This document shows, one piece after another, positions 37,598 through 50,146 of a DNA stretch of 64,000 nucleotides (position 1 is its first letter; each line of letters opens with the position of its first letter). The translations under genes were made by a program, and so were the position numbers. The notes beneath the pieces are model-generated. The model was not told the origin of the DNA and ran no database searches. It saw nothing but the letters and a program-made list of their open reading frames with translations. The DNA comes from Orobanche coerulescens (taxonomy: Eukaryota; Streptophyta; Magnoliopsida; Lamiales; Orobanchaceae). Location: NCBI GenBank assembly GCA_033398695.1, contig CM065804.1, positions 39,695,501 to 39,759,500 of the forward strand, in the 5' to 3' direction.

Positions 37598-38503
37598 AAA
37601 TATTTCATTACGTTTACAGATGATCATACTAGGTATGGTTATGTATACTTAATGAAACATAAATCCGAGGCTTTTGAGAAATTCCAGGAATTCAAGGCCC
37701 TAGTCGAGAAACAAACTGGTAATCATATCAAAGCACTTCGGTCGGACCGAGGTGGCGAGTATATGAGTATGGATTTTGACGAGTTCCTTAAGGAACATGG
37801 AATAGTTTCACAACTAACACCTCCAGGTACTCCTCAGTTAAATGGTGTGTCAGAAAGAAGGAACCGGACCTTGTTAAACATGGTCCGTTCCATGCTGGGC
37901 TACACTGACTTACCAATTTACCTGTGGGGGTATGCACTCCTGACTGCCGCGTATATCTTGAACAGATGTCCTTCCAAATCCGTTCCTAAAACTCCATATG
38001 AGATGTGGGAGGGCAGGAAACCAAGTCTTGATCACATTAGGATTTGGGGATGTCCCGCTTATGTCAAGAAGACTAAGGTGGAGAAGTTGGAAGCTAGGTC
38101 CGCAAAGGGATATTTCATTGGATTCCCATCTTGGACGATGGGATATCTATTCTACATGCCCGAAGATCGAAAGATCGTTGTTGCTTTACAAGCACACTTC
38201 CTGGAAGATGAGTTCATTCAGGAAGGCGGAGCAGGTAGAAGTATTTCTTTAGAAGAATACAATGAAACTCCTCGGGAGACACCTGTGCAAGAAAATGGAA
38301 CCAAACCTTCTATAACACAAGTACAACCACCTCGTAGGTCAAGTAGGGTGTCTCAATTACCTGAGAGGTATAGTTTTATGCACTTGGAGGAACTGGGTTT
38401 CTACGAGGTTCCAGGTGATAAACAAGAGACCGACCCGCGACCAAATGACCTAGCAATGGTGGATGTAGACTCCATGAAATGGACTGTAGCAGTCTTCATG
38501 TAG
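37598..38503 (+). pseudogene. Copia C: integrase core, readable for 300 codons
   Basis: An open frame begins within the integrase ([19 protein letters not shown]) and runs 300 codons. The catalytic triad is present: D in FTDDHTR, D in SDRGGEY, E in GVSERRNRT. It is followed by the usual C-terminal motifs [22 protein letters not shown] and GYFIGFP, a linker, and [13 protein letters not shown] at the start of the reverse transcriptase region. The zinc-finger N-terminus, gag and protease are missing. After MKWTVAVFM the frame closes because most of the reverse transcriptase fingers and palm are deleted. The family is Copia, Tork/Angela-like. Integrase would insert element cDNA into the genome; this fragment cannot. 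Confidence 0.85.
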
Positions 38504-39584
38504 TTAGGACCTTCATTTTGACGAGACAGTCAAAGAGTTTGACTTTGTGCAAAATGAAGAGGAACCTTGTGTATACAAGAGGGTTAGTAGGAGCAAGATC
38601 GCATTCTTAGTACTATCTGTAGATGACATTCTACTAAAAGGAAATGATGTGGGAATGCTTAGTTCTGTGAAAGCTTAGCTTTCGAGTAATTTCTCCATGA
38701 AAGACTTGGGAGAAGCTACCTATATTCTTTGTATTCGACTCTACCGGGATAGAGCGAAGAGAACAATAGGTCTTTCCCAAGCCCTCTATATAGATAAAAT
38801 CTTAAAGCAATTTAAGATGGATGATTCTAAAAGAGGGTTCCTACCGATGCGACATGGAATAAAACTCTCCTTGAAGATGTGTCCTCAAAGTGAGGAACAT
38901 TGAAAGGAAATGAGTTATATACCATATGATTCGGCAGTGGGTAGCCTTACATATGCTTTATTGTGTACGAGACCTGACATTGCGCATGCTGGGAGCGTGG
39001 TAAGTAGGTTTCGGGCTAACCCAGGTAGGGAACATTAGACTACCGTAAAGAACGTTCTCAAGTACTTTAGAAGGACTAGAGATATGGTTCTTATATATGG
39101 CGGTGGAGAACTGAATGTGATGGGATTCACTGTATTGAACTTCCAAGGACAGAAAGATGATTCTATCTCTACTTCTGGCTACATTTACTCTTAATGGAGG
39201 AGCAGTATCTTGGCATAGTGCCAAGTATAGCGACTCTTGATTCCACCGATTGCTAGCTGAGTATAAAGCGGCCTCGGAGGCCTCCAAAGGAAGGGTTAAG
39301 AAGTTACTAGGTAAACTTCTCGTGAGACTGTGTGTTACGCTGCCAGAGCAGTAGCACAGGCCTAGGAGCCGAGGTTTCACAACAACACCAAACATATTGA
39401 GAGGAAGTATCATCTCGTAAGAGAATTTGTTCGCAAGGGATACATTGTGCTGCACAGAGTAGACTCGGATGACAACGTCGCCGATCCACTGACCATGCCA
39501 CTTTCTCAGACTAGCTTGGAGCGTCATCTGGAGAACATGGGTATTAGATACCATAGTGTGTGGCATTGAGTGCAAGTGGGAGAT
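38504..39584 (+). pseudogene. Copia C: reverse transcriptase remnant and RNase H, broken
   Basis: Begins DETVKEFDFVQNEEEP. The active-site motif is SVDDILL, where YVDD is usual. It then reads MKDLGEATYILCIRLYRD, IGLSQALYIDKILKQF and, after a stop, KEMSYIPYDSAVGSLTYA. RNase H is frameshifted. The pol end MGIRYHSVWH and the purine tract precede the LTR at 39585. The Y-to-S change, the stops and the deletion at 38503 make it inactive. The sequence from 38880 on is shared with copy B, lesions included. Confidence 0.8.
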
Positions 39585-41042
39585 TGTTAGGAGTATGCCC
39601 TCGAATGCCACTCAGAGGTTGTTGAGTGAGGGCATTGTACTTGTAATTATGTAAACCATTTATATAAGGCAAATGAATGTTTCTTTATTTACTGGTAGTT
39701 ACTGGCATTCCTAACTCGTAAATAAACATATAGAAACTAGTCCGTATATTTGAGAGCAAAACATTCCACTCCTTATTGGATAAGGGGGTCGGCACTGGAA
39801 AGGTTATAGCTCAAATACTTAATCGTTCGCAAGTCGATGAAACTTGACTGGCCGTTAAGTTTATGTGAAGACTTGTATGACGTGTTCTTTGACATGGAGA
39901 GTGCCTGTCGAACACTAATGGTTAGTGGGAGCACACGTTATAGGTATGCTAATTGGATTAGTATACTCGAACCGACTCACCCTCGATTCGTCACACGGAT
40001 TTCACTCCGGGACTGTCAATGACGGAATCGAAAGGTTGTGATAGGTATTCGTGAACCTTCGACTTGAGGATTTAGTAGGGATGTGCTTGTGACGTCAAGA
40101 TTTTCATTAGAGTAGTTCGACCCTGTAAACCGAAAGGCGGGGGTCAACCTCGACGTGCATCTTGACGGCAAGTAGCAGTCCTGCGAATACCAAGATAGAA
40201 TTCTTTCTCCCGTTAGTGAGCGGGTTATATGTCCTATGCGGTTATTGGCGAGATGAGATCATAAGTCTTTGGCCAAAGCATTGGAGCTAGTTGTATTAGA
40301 TACACGGCATACCGATGATCTCGATTTGCATTAACGAATGCATAGCGTCAAGTCTGAGATAGGGTTTGGTGATCGTGACTCTATAACTTGATCGGGACAT
40401 TTGAAAGAAGGGTTTATACGTATCTTGGTATTCACGACAGAATGGTTCTTGAATGATCCCAATCATTCGTTCTCGATTAAGTGCAGTGTAGGCCGCCAGT
40501 GGCTAGGTGGTGCTACTACTCTTTGGTTCCTCCCATTCTTTGAATGAGACGGACCTACGAGTCGCGCATAGGATTGACGACGGAATGAATAAAGCTAATT
40601 CTCTCATTATGAATATTAGATATTGGATATCTAATTTTGGAACATTGGATGTTTAAATCGATTTATTGGATAAATTGATTTACGGCCTAATGAATTAAAT
40701 AAATTACTGGGTGATAAATTTAATTCATGTATATAATTATTTCTTGGAGAAATTAATTATATATTATTTTGTATTTGATATGTTTAATTAATTGGATTAA
40801 TTAATCGATATAAATACATCGATACGGAATCGGAGTTTATCTGTTTAGACCCTCGGGAGTCCGAAACGAACCGAACTCGTCCGATTTCTAGCATGGGCCG
40901 CCCCCCACATTCCACCCACCTTCCTTTTGGACTTATGTCTCCATTCTTTAATGTATTATTATTGTGGAGGTGGGGTTAGATTCCCACATGCATGAGTTGT
41001 TAAAGGTAGTGGGGAGTTGAATAAATAAAGGAGAATATTATT
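39585..41042 (+). repeat. Copia C: Angela-like LTR, 3' truncated
   Basis: Starts TGTTAGGAGTATGCCC. It lacks the stretch between AAAGGAG and GAATATTATT that copy B retains. It ends, like B, at GAATATTATTCC, followed by unrelated sequence. Confidence 0.75.
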
Positions 41043-41375
41043 CCGGACTAGAGATATGGTTCTGATGTATGGCGGTGGAGATTTGGATGTGGTGGGATTC
41101 ACTGATTCGGACTTCCAAGGACTGAAGGACGACTCGATGTCTACTTCTGGCTACATATTTACTCTTAATGGAGGAGCAGTATCTTGGCGTAGCGCCAAGC
41201 AAAGCGCGATCCGATTCCACACTGTCGGTGAGTATCTAGCAGCCTCGGAGGCTTCCAAGGAAGGGTTCTGGATTAAGAAGTTTCTGGGAGAACTTCAAAT
41301 AATACCATGTGCTGAGCTGCCTATTCGGCTGTACTGCGACAACGACGGAGCTGTAGCGCAGGCCAAGGAACCTAA
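41043..41375 (+). pseudogene. Angela-like RNase H fragment, open frame
   Basis: An open frame of about 110 codons carries the Copia RNase H signature: GFTDSDFQG (catalytic D), GEYLAASEASKEG (catalytic E) and LYCDNDGAVAQAKEP (catalytic D). It is far better preserved than copies A-C, so it comes from a younger or different copy. It is joined directly to the truncated LTR C on the left and to family Z on the right at a shared AACCTA. Confidence 0.8.
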
Positions 41376-43114
41376 TACAATAATCAATCAACAACCGGTA
41401 TAATCAACCAATCAAACTCAACGGTATCTCGATCGTACGAAACCAAACCGTATCAACTCTTAACAATACGAACACAAGCCGAGATTCGGTGTTCAATAAT
41501 CCTAACAATGTCTTCAACATATAGTTCATATAACCGCAAGAATCGTACCAACAAAACCATAATCATCTTCATACGAATCCTTCTTCAACGATAACATCAA
41601 AATCCGAATTCAAGGAGAGGATTATCGAACATACCTCTAGAAGATGAAATACACAAGTAATCACTTATTTTGAATAGCACAGTGCGAAGAAATCGATAAA
41701 AGGGAAGGGTACCGATTCAACTTCCTTCAAAAGTTCATTCCTAAATCACAATAATATCAATTCAATCACCATTCGTACGAAAACGTATAGAATTTCCCAA
41801 GTTCTACTCATTGAGGCATTTCATCGAACATTTGAAGGCATAGTCCAATTCAATCGATTATTCAAAGAAATACTCGAATTTTTCCACAAAACTTCAAGAG
41901 TATTGAATGATTACGAGTATACAATCAAGTTCTATCAATAATCTGAATCAAAATGGAGCAAATCGGCCAAAACACCAAGAAACCTCAAGAACATCCAAAA
42001 ACCAAAAGTTCATGTGTTCTTACCTTCGATCAGGGTGGAGGATGATGTTAATCCATGATTCCAACTTCCAAAACATGTTGTTATAAGTTGATTCTACTCA
42101 AAACCATCATATTTGCTGAAGAAATCGCGGAAGGCGAAGAAAAAGCGAAGAAATGACCGGATGACTCGGTCTGTGCCTTATATAGGCGAGACACTGCCGG
42201 CGATTACGTACGTAACGGCCGTGGCTTACGACGTAACCGGCGATGGCCTACCTTCTTGTCGGTTGTTCGGCACCCACGACGTGCGTATCGGCGGTGGCTT
42301 ACGTACGTAACTGGCCCTTACGGCCGTAACCGGTCACTGCCTTACGTACGTAATCGGCCAGTCCTAGCCATCCCTGCGCGTCACTGCCGACCGTGATCGG
42401 CCATCTACTACGAGTCACTGCCGACCATGCTCGGCCACTACAGGTCCACTCGGCCACGACTCGGCCAGCCGCCCCGTAACGTACGTAACACTATTCCGTT
42501 GCGTACGTAATACGTACGTTGACTTGCTACAGTACAATGGTCGTGTTACGTACGTAACACGTCTTGTATAACGTACGTAACACGTACGTTGACTCACCTG
42601 TGAACATCCTCCGCCGAAAGTTGTCGACACAGGGTCCCACCTGCCGACCACGACTCGATCGTCTGATTCCCATGTTACGTACGTATTGTCTCGGCCATAA
42701 CGTACGTAACTCTACGTAAGCTTCAACACATAACGTACGTAATGGCTTCCATACTTAGCCATTTCCAGAAATTCCTGTCCAACATCTCGACATAACAAAT
42801 GTGAACATACGACAATACTGAAAACATATACGAAATCCCGAAAATATTCTCGTACGGTACGTCTGATGCACGATACCCCCAATTACAACTGTCGACCAAG
42901 TACGGCAATCATACAAATACCCATACGGTATATCCGACATCGAAAAACACATCAAGCATGTAATATCCTAGAATCAAAATAACCTCGATGACATACTGGC
43001 ACGACTGTCACGGTTTCCAAAATTATCCGCTCATATCGTGTCGGTCCCACTCTGTACAGTACATCCCAGATAAAATAATGCGAAAAATTTATAGTGAAAT
43101 TCTAGGATATTACA
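41370..43114 (-). repeat. Family Z LTR, first 1.75 kb
   Basis: Minus strand starting TGTAATATCCTAGAATTTC at 43114 and cut at 41370. It matches 46557-48328. It contains the TACGTA palindrome array and TATA box (42178-42730). Confidence 0.75.
42178..42730 (-). promoter_or_regulatory. TTACGTACGTAA array and TATA box, family Z LTR
   Basis: About ten copies of TTACGTACGTAA or slightly shorter forms (AACGTACGTAA, GCGTACGTAA), and one TTACGGCCGTAA, lie upstream of CTATATAAGG on the minus strand. The same array occurs at 47371-47960. TACGTA and ACGT cores are bZIP-type sites in plants, so transcription-factor binding is plausible. Confidence 0.55.
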
Positions 43115-43495
43115 TATCTACCCACTTAAATAATTTTCGTCCTCGAAACTCAAAATCATGTCACAATCAGTATCTCAAACCCGAAATATCTCAAAATCAC
43201 GACACCATACTCAAATAATCATCATCAAAACTGAAATAACTGAAAGAACACACTTACAGGTCCGTGAAGTCGATGATCTTCCGTGATACCAGCATACGAC
43301 TCCCATACAAGTCTAAACACACCGGCATCGCAAATACAATAATTTAAAAATATTTCAAAAATTTCGAAACCTCCAAAATCGGGTTGACTCAAAAGTTAGG
43401 AAATCATTTTCAAAGGTCACGCTACTACCGCACCGGTAGAGCCACATAACACACACGCCCGGGTTTTACGAAACCCAAGCTCTGATACCATCTTC
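43115..43495 (-). mobile_element. Family Z interior, only 381 bp
   Basis: Between the 5' LTR end TGTTACA (43496) and the 3' LTR start (43114) lie only a primer site, about 330 bp of non-coding DNA and a pol-tail-like GAGTTTCGAGGACGAAAA plus purine-rich AAGTGGGTAGATA. gag and pol are entirely absent, so mobility would need proteins supplied by another element. Confidence 0.75.
43480..43491 (-). other. Primer binding site, family Z
   Basis: Minus-strand TGGTATCAGAGC, a perfect initiator tRNA-Met site, 4 bp after the LTR end. Confidence 0.85.
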
Positions 43496-46400
43496 TGTAA
43501 CACCCCCAAAACCTTACGGGAATATTACAGCGCCGTGGGCCCCACATTGGAGCCCACAAGGCTAAAATCATTTTCGCAAATGTTTAAAAATGCCAAAAGG
43601 CCCTTTTGAAAGTACACACACGCACAGCGGATAAAAACACAGTTCAAAGAATATCGAAAGCCATTTAGAAATATACACACACACCGGATGAAACATAATT
43701 AAATAAATTTGCAGCGGAATTATAAAAACTAGAAAGAACACTCGAATCCCAACAACTACGCCATAGCCAGTATCACCGGAAAGCTCATCCCTTCACGACC
43801 GCTACTAGCTCGAACTCCGAGTACCTAAAAGATAAAGCCCACGACGGGTTCATCCATAATACTCAACAATGATAACGATCACATCACAAAAACAATACAT
43901 ATCAATGTAATTACAAGGTTTGAATAATTCCAATATGATCTCACCGAAGTAACCTTACCAACCTGTCACGACCATAACAATCAAATCTTACCATATCCCA
44001 TGCCTCGTGTCCTTAAGTAATGAACGAATTCAAATGTAATCACCTGTACTCTATCCGAAACACTACCAAGATTTCCAAACAGAAACATATCTCGAGTATA
44101 GAATAATCTGGTCAAGTTCGATTCTTTCGGCTGGGTCGCACAATCGGAACCCAATACTGATAGGAACTGATATCACAGGATACATCTGCAAATCAACTGT
44201 CCCGAAACAATGGCAAGTCCCGGATGTCAATACAAAGCATGAATGCTCACACAATCAATAATGATAAACAATCGATGCATCACAACGGAAATATCAACGA
44301 CATGATATTTCCACACAAGATCGACAAAGGGATCAACCAAGAACGAGAATACCATGATGTGGTAACTCCAACAAGATCAATGAAGAATCAATAATCGGGA
44401 ATACCGGCAATACGGCAAATCCCAACAAGGTCAATAAAAGGTCGACAACCGAGAATACCGACGACACAATAAGGATCAACGAAGAATCAATAATCGAGAA
44501 TACCGACGACACGGTAAGGATCAATGAAGAGTCAATAACCGAGAATACCGACGACACAGTAAGGATCAACGAAGAATCAATAATCGAGAATACCGACGAC
44601 ACGGTAATGATCAATGAAGAGTCAATAACCGAGAATACCGGCGACACAGTAAGGATCAACGAAGAATCAATATTCGAGAATACCGACGACACGGTAAGGA
44701 TCAATGAAGAGTCAATAACCGAGAATACCGACGACACAGTAAGGATCAACGAAGAATTAATAATCGAGAATACCGACGACACGGTAAGGATCAATGAAGA
44801 GTCAATAACCGAGAATACTGACGAGACGGTAAACTCTAACAAGGTCAATAAGAGTCGACAACCAGAATTACCAATGGTACGATAAACTCAAATGAGAACA
44901 ATAAAGGGTCAATAACCGAGAATACTGACGACACAGTAAATTCTAGCAAGATCAATAAGGACCAACAACTGGGAATACCAACGATACGGTGAACTCCAAC
45001 AAGAGCAATAAGGAATCGACAACCGAGAATACTTACGACACGGTAAACTCCAATAACATCAATCAAGGACTAATAACCAAGAATACCAACGGTGAGACAA
45101 CTCCCAAACGGAATCAATAAGGATCAATAACGAACGAGATTACCAATGACAGGGTGAACTCCAAACGAGATTTATAAAGGATCGATATCAATGAGTTGAC
45201 CATCAATATGGTAACTCCGAACGAGATTAGTAAAGGTTCAATGCCGACAGATACACAAGAGAATAAAATCGTCAACCATATACAAATCATATATACGGGG
45301 TTTCAAAGACAACCCGAATATCGAACAGACCCAATTATACATGGACTGTGAACGACCAATCAATAAGACTCAAGATAGACGTCACGATATGCTCGATCCG
45401 GACATGTGTCCGTGTACAAGCCAACCACGGGTATTGATCAATACACGTCTGGTCTCGTACCTAATCAGCCTCACGAAGTACGTCTCGTGTGCACGGTTCA
45501 ATATGAGGTCGAAACCAACATATGCTACACGTGCCCGTCCCAAAAATCCTACACATGAATGATCAGAACGTATCTGACTCCAGATATGCCATGATACAAC
45601 ATGACAACAGATTTCGAAGAAACGCATATCCAACAAGGATCAGAAGATTTTCCAAGAGGGCAACAATAACTCGATCATGAAAGACCGACACGACCACAAT
45701 GTCGTATTCCGTCAGACAGTAGTCCACCGCATGCTCAACAATGCATATAATAATAGCATATAAACTCCCAAGGCAGCAGCCAAGGGTCACGGAAGCATCT
45801 ACTCAGGAATACTCCGGACAATATCACATAAACTCCCAAGGCAACAGCCGAGGGTCACGGAAGCATGTACTCAGGAATACTCCGGACATAGGTGCCATTT
45901 AGGTCTTATCCCCTAACACATTTCCATTCGGGTACCATACAGGTTTTGTCCCCAACACATCGGCCCCACAAATTACGGCTCAAGAAAGAGCACTTCACAA
46001 AACGTAACAAATAATGGTGAATATTCACCGCATGGAATATCAACACACACATGCAATAATGCAACATGATGATTATCATAATCTAACAATATTAATTTAC
46101 CTCAAGCTGAAGACGCTAACCTTTCCACGACCAACCGCCCTGAACGAATACACGGTTTATCCGACAATCCAAAATGAAGTACAGTCCATAACTAATACCA
46201 AACCACCATCCCGAGTTCAACATCGACAAGATAACTAACCTTGATATCCAACTTCTCATGCAATAGACCAAATTATAATTCACGTTCTCATTTCCACTAG
46301 ACATCCTTAAAATCATATACATTATGATTTATCTTACATACCACCATTCCGACAATTCATATATTCCATAATACCATTGCTATATGAATCATAAATGAAA

Positions 46401-48328
46401 TGAAAATGAAATCATTTATTAACATTATGAACTGAGCAAGCATAACTTGCCTGGATACCAATAAGACGAAGCCACCATCAATCCCGCCGTCTTCGTCTAC
46501 AAGCTTCGCAGCCCCGACTCACCGCAGCACAACGGTTAATATCAACGATCATCTAATGCAACCTAATACAATAATCAATCAACAACCGGTATAATCAACC
46601 AATCAAACTCAACGGTATCTCGATCGTACGAAACCAAACCGTATCAACTCTTAACAATACGAACACAAGCCGAAATTCGGTATTCAATAATCCTAACAAT
46701 GTCTTCAACATATAGTTCATATAACCGCAAGAATCGTAACAACAAAACCATAATCATCTTCATACGAATCCTTCTTCAACGATAACATCAAAATCCGAAT
46801 TCAAGGAGAGGATTATCGAACATACCTCTAGAAGATGAAATACACAAGTAGTCACTTATTTTGAATAGCACGATGCGAAGAAATCGACAAAAGGGAAGGG
46901 TACCGATTCAACTTCCTTCAAAAGTTCATTCCTAAATCACAATAATATCAATTCAATCACCATTCGTACGAAAACGTATAGAATTTCCCAAGTTCTACTC
47001 ATTGAGGCATTTCATCGAACACTTTGAAGGCATAGTCCAATTCAATCGATTATTCAAAGAAATACTCAAATTTGTTCCACAAAACTTCAAGAGTATTGAA
47101 TGATTACGAGTATACAATCAAGTTCTATCAATAATCTGAATCAAAATGGAGCAAATCGGCCAAAACACCAAGAAACCTCAAGAACATCCAAAAACCAAAA
47201 GTTCATGTGTTCTTACCTTCGATCCGGGTGGAGGATGATGTTAATCCATGATTCCAACTTCCAAAACATGTTGTTATAAGTTGATTCTACTCAAAACCAT
47301 CATATTTGCTGAAGAAATCGCGGAAGGAACGAAGAAAAACGAAGAAATGACCAGATGACTCGGTCCAGGCCTTATATAGGCCGAGACCTGCCGGCCAGTT
47401 ACGTACGTAACCGGCCGTGGCTTACGTACGTAACCGGCAGTGGCCTACCTTACTGTCCAGTTTGTTCGGCACCCTTACGTACGTAACCGACAGCTGGATT
47501 ACGTACGTAACTGGCCCTTACGGCCGTAACCGGTCACTGCCTTACGTATGTAATCGGCCAGTCCTAGCCATCCCTGCGAGTCACTGCCGACCGTGATCGG
47601 CCATCTACTACGAGTCACTGCCGACCATGCTCGGCCACTACAGGTCCACTCGGCCACGACTCGGCCAGCCGCCCCGTAACGTACGTAACACTTATTCCGT
47701 TGCGTACGTAATACGTACGTTGACTTGCTACAGTACAATGGTCGTGTTACGTACGTAACACGTCCTGTATAACGTACGTAACACGTACGTTGACTCACCT
47801 GTCAACATCCTCCGCCGAAAGTTGTCGACACAGGGTCCCACCTGCCGACCACGACTCGATCGTCTGATTCCCATGTTACGTACGTAATGTCTCGGCCATA
47901 ACGTACGTAACTCTACCAATTTAACATACGTAAGCTTCAACACATAACGTACGTAATGGCTTCCATACTTAGCCATTTCCAGCAATTCCTGTCCAACATC
48001 TCGACATAACAAATGTGAACATTCGACAATACTGAACACATATACGAAATCCCGAAAATATTCTCGTACGGTACGTCTGATGCACGATACCCCCAATTAC
48101 AACTGTCGACCAAGTACGGCAATCATACAAATACCCATACGGTATATCCGACATCGAAAAACACATCAAGCATGTAATATCCTAGAATCAAAATAACCTC
48201 GATGACATACTGGCACGACTGTCACGGTTTCCAAAATTATCCGCTCATATCGTGTCGGTCCCAGTCTGTACAGTACATCCCAGATAAAATAATGCGAAAA
48301 ATTCATAGTAAAATTCTAGGATATTACA
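43496..48328 (-). repeat. Family Z 5' LTR, full length (4,833 bp)
   Basis: Minus strand from TGTAATATCCTAGAATTT at 48328 to GGGGGTGTTACA at 43496. TATA at about 47372-47380 is preceded by the TTACGTACGTAA array. A 45-bp tandem repeat lies at 44300-45070. The end carries GGCGCTGTAATATTCCC, shared with X and T2. The long minus-strand and plus-strand ORFs over 44333-44885 are the 45-bp repeat read in frame. The upstream flank (48329-48341) is T1 LTR sequence. Confidence 0.75.
44300..45070 (-). repeat. 45-bp tandem repeat with 90-bp higher order
   Basis: Core at about 44470-44830 has eight units of the type AAGGATCAAYGAAGARTCAA + TAAYCGAGAATACCGACGAC + ACRGT. Two alternating variants (CGAAGAATC and TGAAGAGTC) give a 90-bp dimer. 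Degenerate units extend both ways, to about 45250. The unit is a multiple of three, so it stays open in several frames; I see no reason to call it a gene. Confidence 0.8.
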
Positions 48329-49319
48329 TCCAGGGTGCTACCACTATAAGAATAAACGTCAAAGACTTCGGATAATATCCGAAGTAAAAATGTTATAATT
48401 ACCGAAGTCTATGTTCGTGTAGTTAAAGGTATACTTTAGACTTCGCTTATTAGACGAAGTCTAATATCGTAATAACCGAAGTCTATCTCAGTTTTTAGAA
48501 CCCGAATATGGGGGTTTGCGAAGTAAAAAAGGTCCTTCCACTTCACTTATTTTATAATCGCTGAAGTGTATATTTCCTATTCGCTTCAGTAAAATATATA
48601 CAGATGAAGTGAAATAATGTTATCGACTTCGCTTATTAATAGGTAACGAAGTTAAAGATACCACATTTACTTCACTTTTATTTGTTTAGCCGAAGCATTA
48701 CACTCCTTTTACTTCGCTTATTCTATTTTATGTCGCTAATTATATATCTCGACTTCGTTTTTATCCGAAGTAAATAACCACATTGCATATTTCTTTTCAA
48801 TTTGTAAATATAGAATCCTGTTGTACAAAAACATGATCCATCCAATAAAAAACCTCAATTCACAAGATCTCAACAACACAACCTCAAATACATCAATCAA
48901 CCTCATTAAAAATCCAACAAACTCAAATCACAAGATCCCAATTCAATAACACAAGATCATAAGCATTGATAATAGTAATAAACCACAATTTCATATATAA
49001 ACGGCGGGATCGTACAAAAATGCCAAATATTCGATTCGCGTGATTCACAAGTTTGCATTGGGCATAACTATAATATGCCAACATCAAATAAACTTCCACA
49101 ATGTCTACGAGACACATGCATAGGTCTAGCTAATGGACTGCACATTAACAAAACATTCACCATATTTACCCGATCAAACGACATGTTCCGATCTAACTAT
49201 ACCAACAGATATGCACCAGAGTACCAATAGTGTTGCAACCAAGACCATACACATATAGTACTGATTTGAAACTAGACAAAGAACTTCCTGACAATGAAGC
49301 CAGCCTAAGCACCATCGAC

Positions 49320-49437
49320 AAACGTGTAGACGAACTTGCTCCACTCGTTCCTGACTTCATCATACTGCTCCTGAGTGGTATTGGTCTTTGATGAACCAGA
49401 TCTTGAGCAAATCACATTGAAACAAAAAAATAGATTA
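49320..49437 (-). pseudogene. Unidentified exon-like segment near the left end of CACTA 1
   Basis: Minus-strand frame reading SGSSKTNTTQEQYDEVRNEW and ending VDGA-stop, after a possible acceptor (TTTGCTCAAG). It could be the terminal exon of the element's own transposase, or more captured sequence. I do not recognise it. Confidence 0.3.
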
Positions 49438-49481
49438 AGTACGTTCATAAAAGATGCATCAACATCACAAATTTTCAGTAC

Positions 49482-50146
49482 CAGAAGCTACTGAGTCGTG
49501 TTTTGCGAGCGCACTCTGCAGGCTGTCATTTAGTTCAAGACCCTGACACAGAAGTTCTTCATCCCTGTCAAAATTAAAATTAAAATTACCCCTAAAGTTT
49601 AGCCTAATCACAGAAAACTCCCATTATGTTTGGAAATTAGAAATACCCCCTTAAAAGTGTCGCAAACATGTCTGTATTTACTTTATAAATACCCGATTTT
49701 CGCAATTTGTTAAAGGAGTAACAAATGTCATAGGAATATTTGTAAATTCTGAAAGATATTTTTTTTCCTTTCTATTTAAAATTGAAATTTGTATCCGGTG
49801 GTAATTTTTGTAATTAACCCTAGGGAAACGGAATGCACAATTTTGAAATAGTACACCGGCAACATGAATGAAAGGAGCGAAGCGAGAAAGGCTAACCCGG
49901 TGGTCCCCAACAACCGCATCAACTTCCTTTGATTGGCACGACATTGTTCAACAAGGTCGATTATCACTTCATCTTTTTACCTACAAAGGTAATCGGAAAA
50001 ATATTAATCAACATTTACCACTATTCTTGTCATGGATAAGTAGGTAGCTCCCGAAATTTTAAATACCGAGCGGTCTATTGGATCAACACTTGCAACATAT
50101 CACCAAGAGATCAAGAACATCGCGCATGGAGTTTAAGCTTGATAAA
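49482..50146 (-). pseudogene. Captured TOM1-like (TOL) gene fragment, three exons
   Basis: Exons at 50067-50146, 49897-49980 and 49482-49564, each with AG acceptor and GT donor. Exon 1 reads LSSLNSMRDVLDLL then, after a one-base shift, GDMLQ. Exon 2 reads DEVIIDLVEQCRANQRKLM. Exon 3 reads DEELLCQGLELNDSLQ and LAKHDSVASG. Joining exons 2 and 3 is in frame (LLGTTG-DEELL). These are consecutive pieces of the GAT domain of plant TOL proteins, ubiquitin-binding sorting adaptors of the endosomal pathway. The VHS domain and the tail are missing. An extra A at the start of exon 2 and the shift in exon 1 break the frame. Confidence 0.85.

Noticed and set aside
42178..42730. CRISPR-like array of TTACGTACGTAA
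   Set aside because: Spacing is irregular, repeats are perfect short palindromes, and the DNA is plant nuclear. It is part of an LTR promoter.
44333..44885. ORFs of 171 and 92 codons with 15-residue repeats
   Set aside because: Both strands stay open only because the tandem unit is 45 bp. They lie within an LTR.
48360..48790. Possible gene at the left of CACTA 1
   Set aside because: Dense ACTTCG/CGAAGT words and no open frame; these are subterminal repeats.
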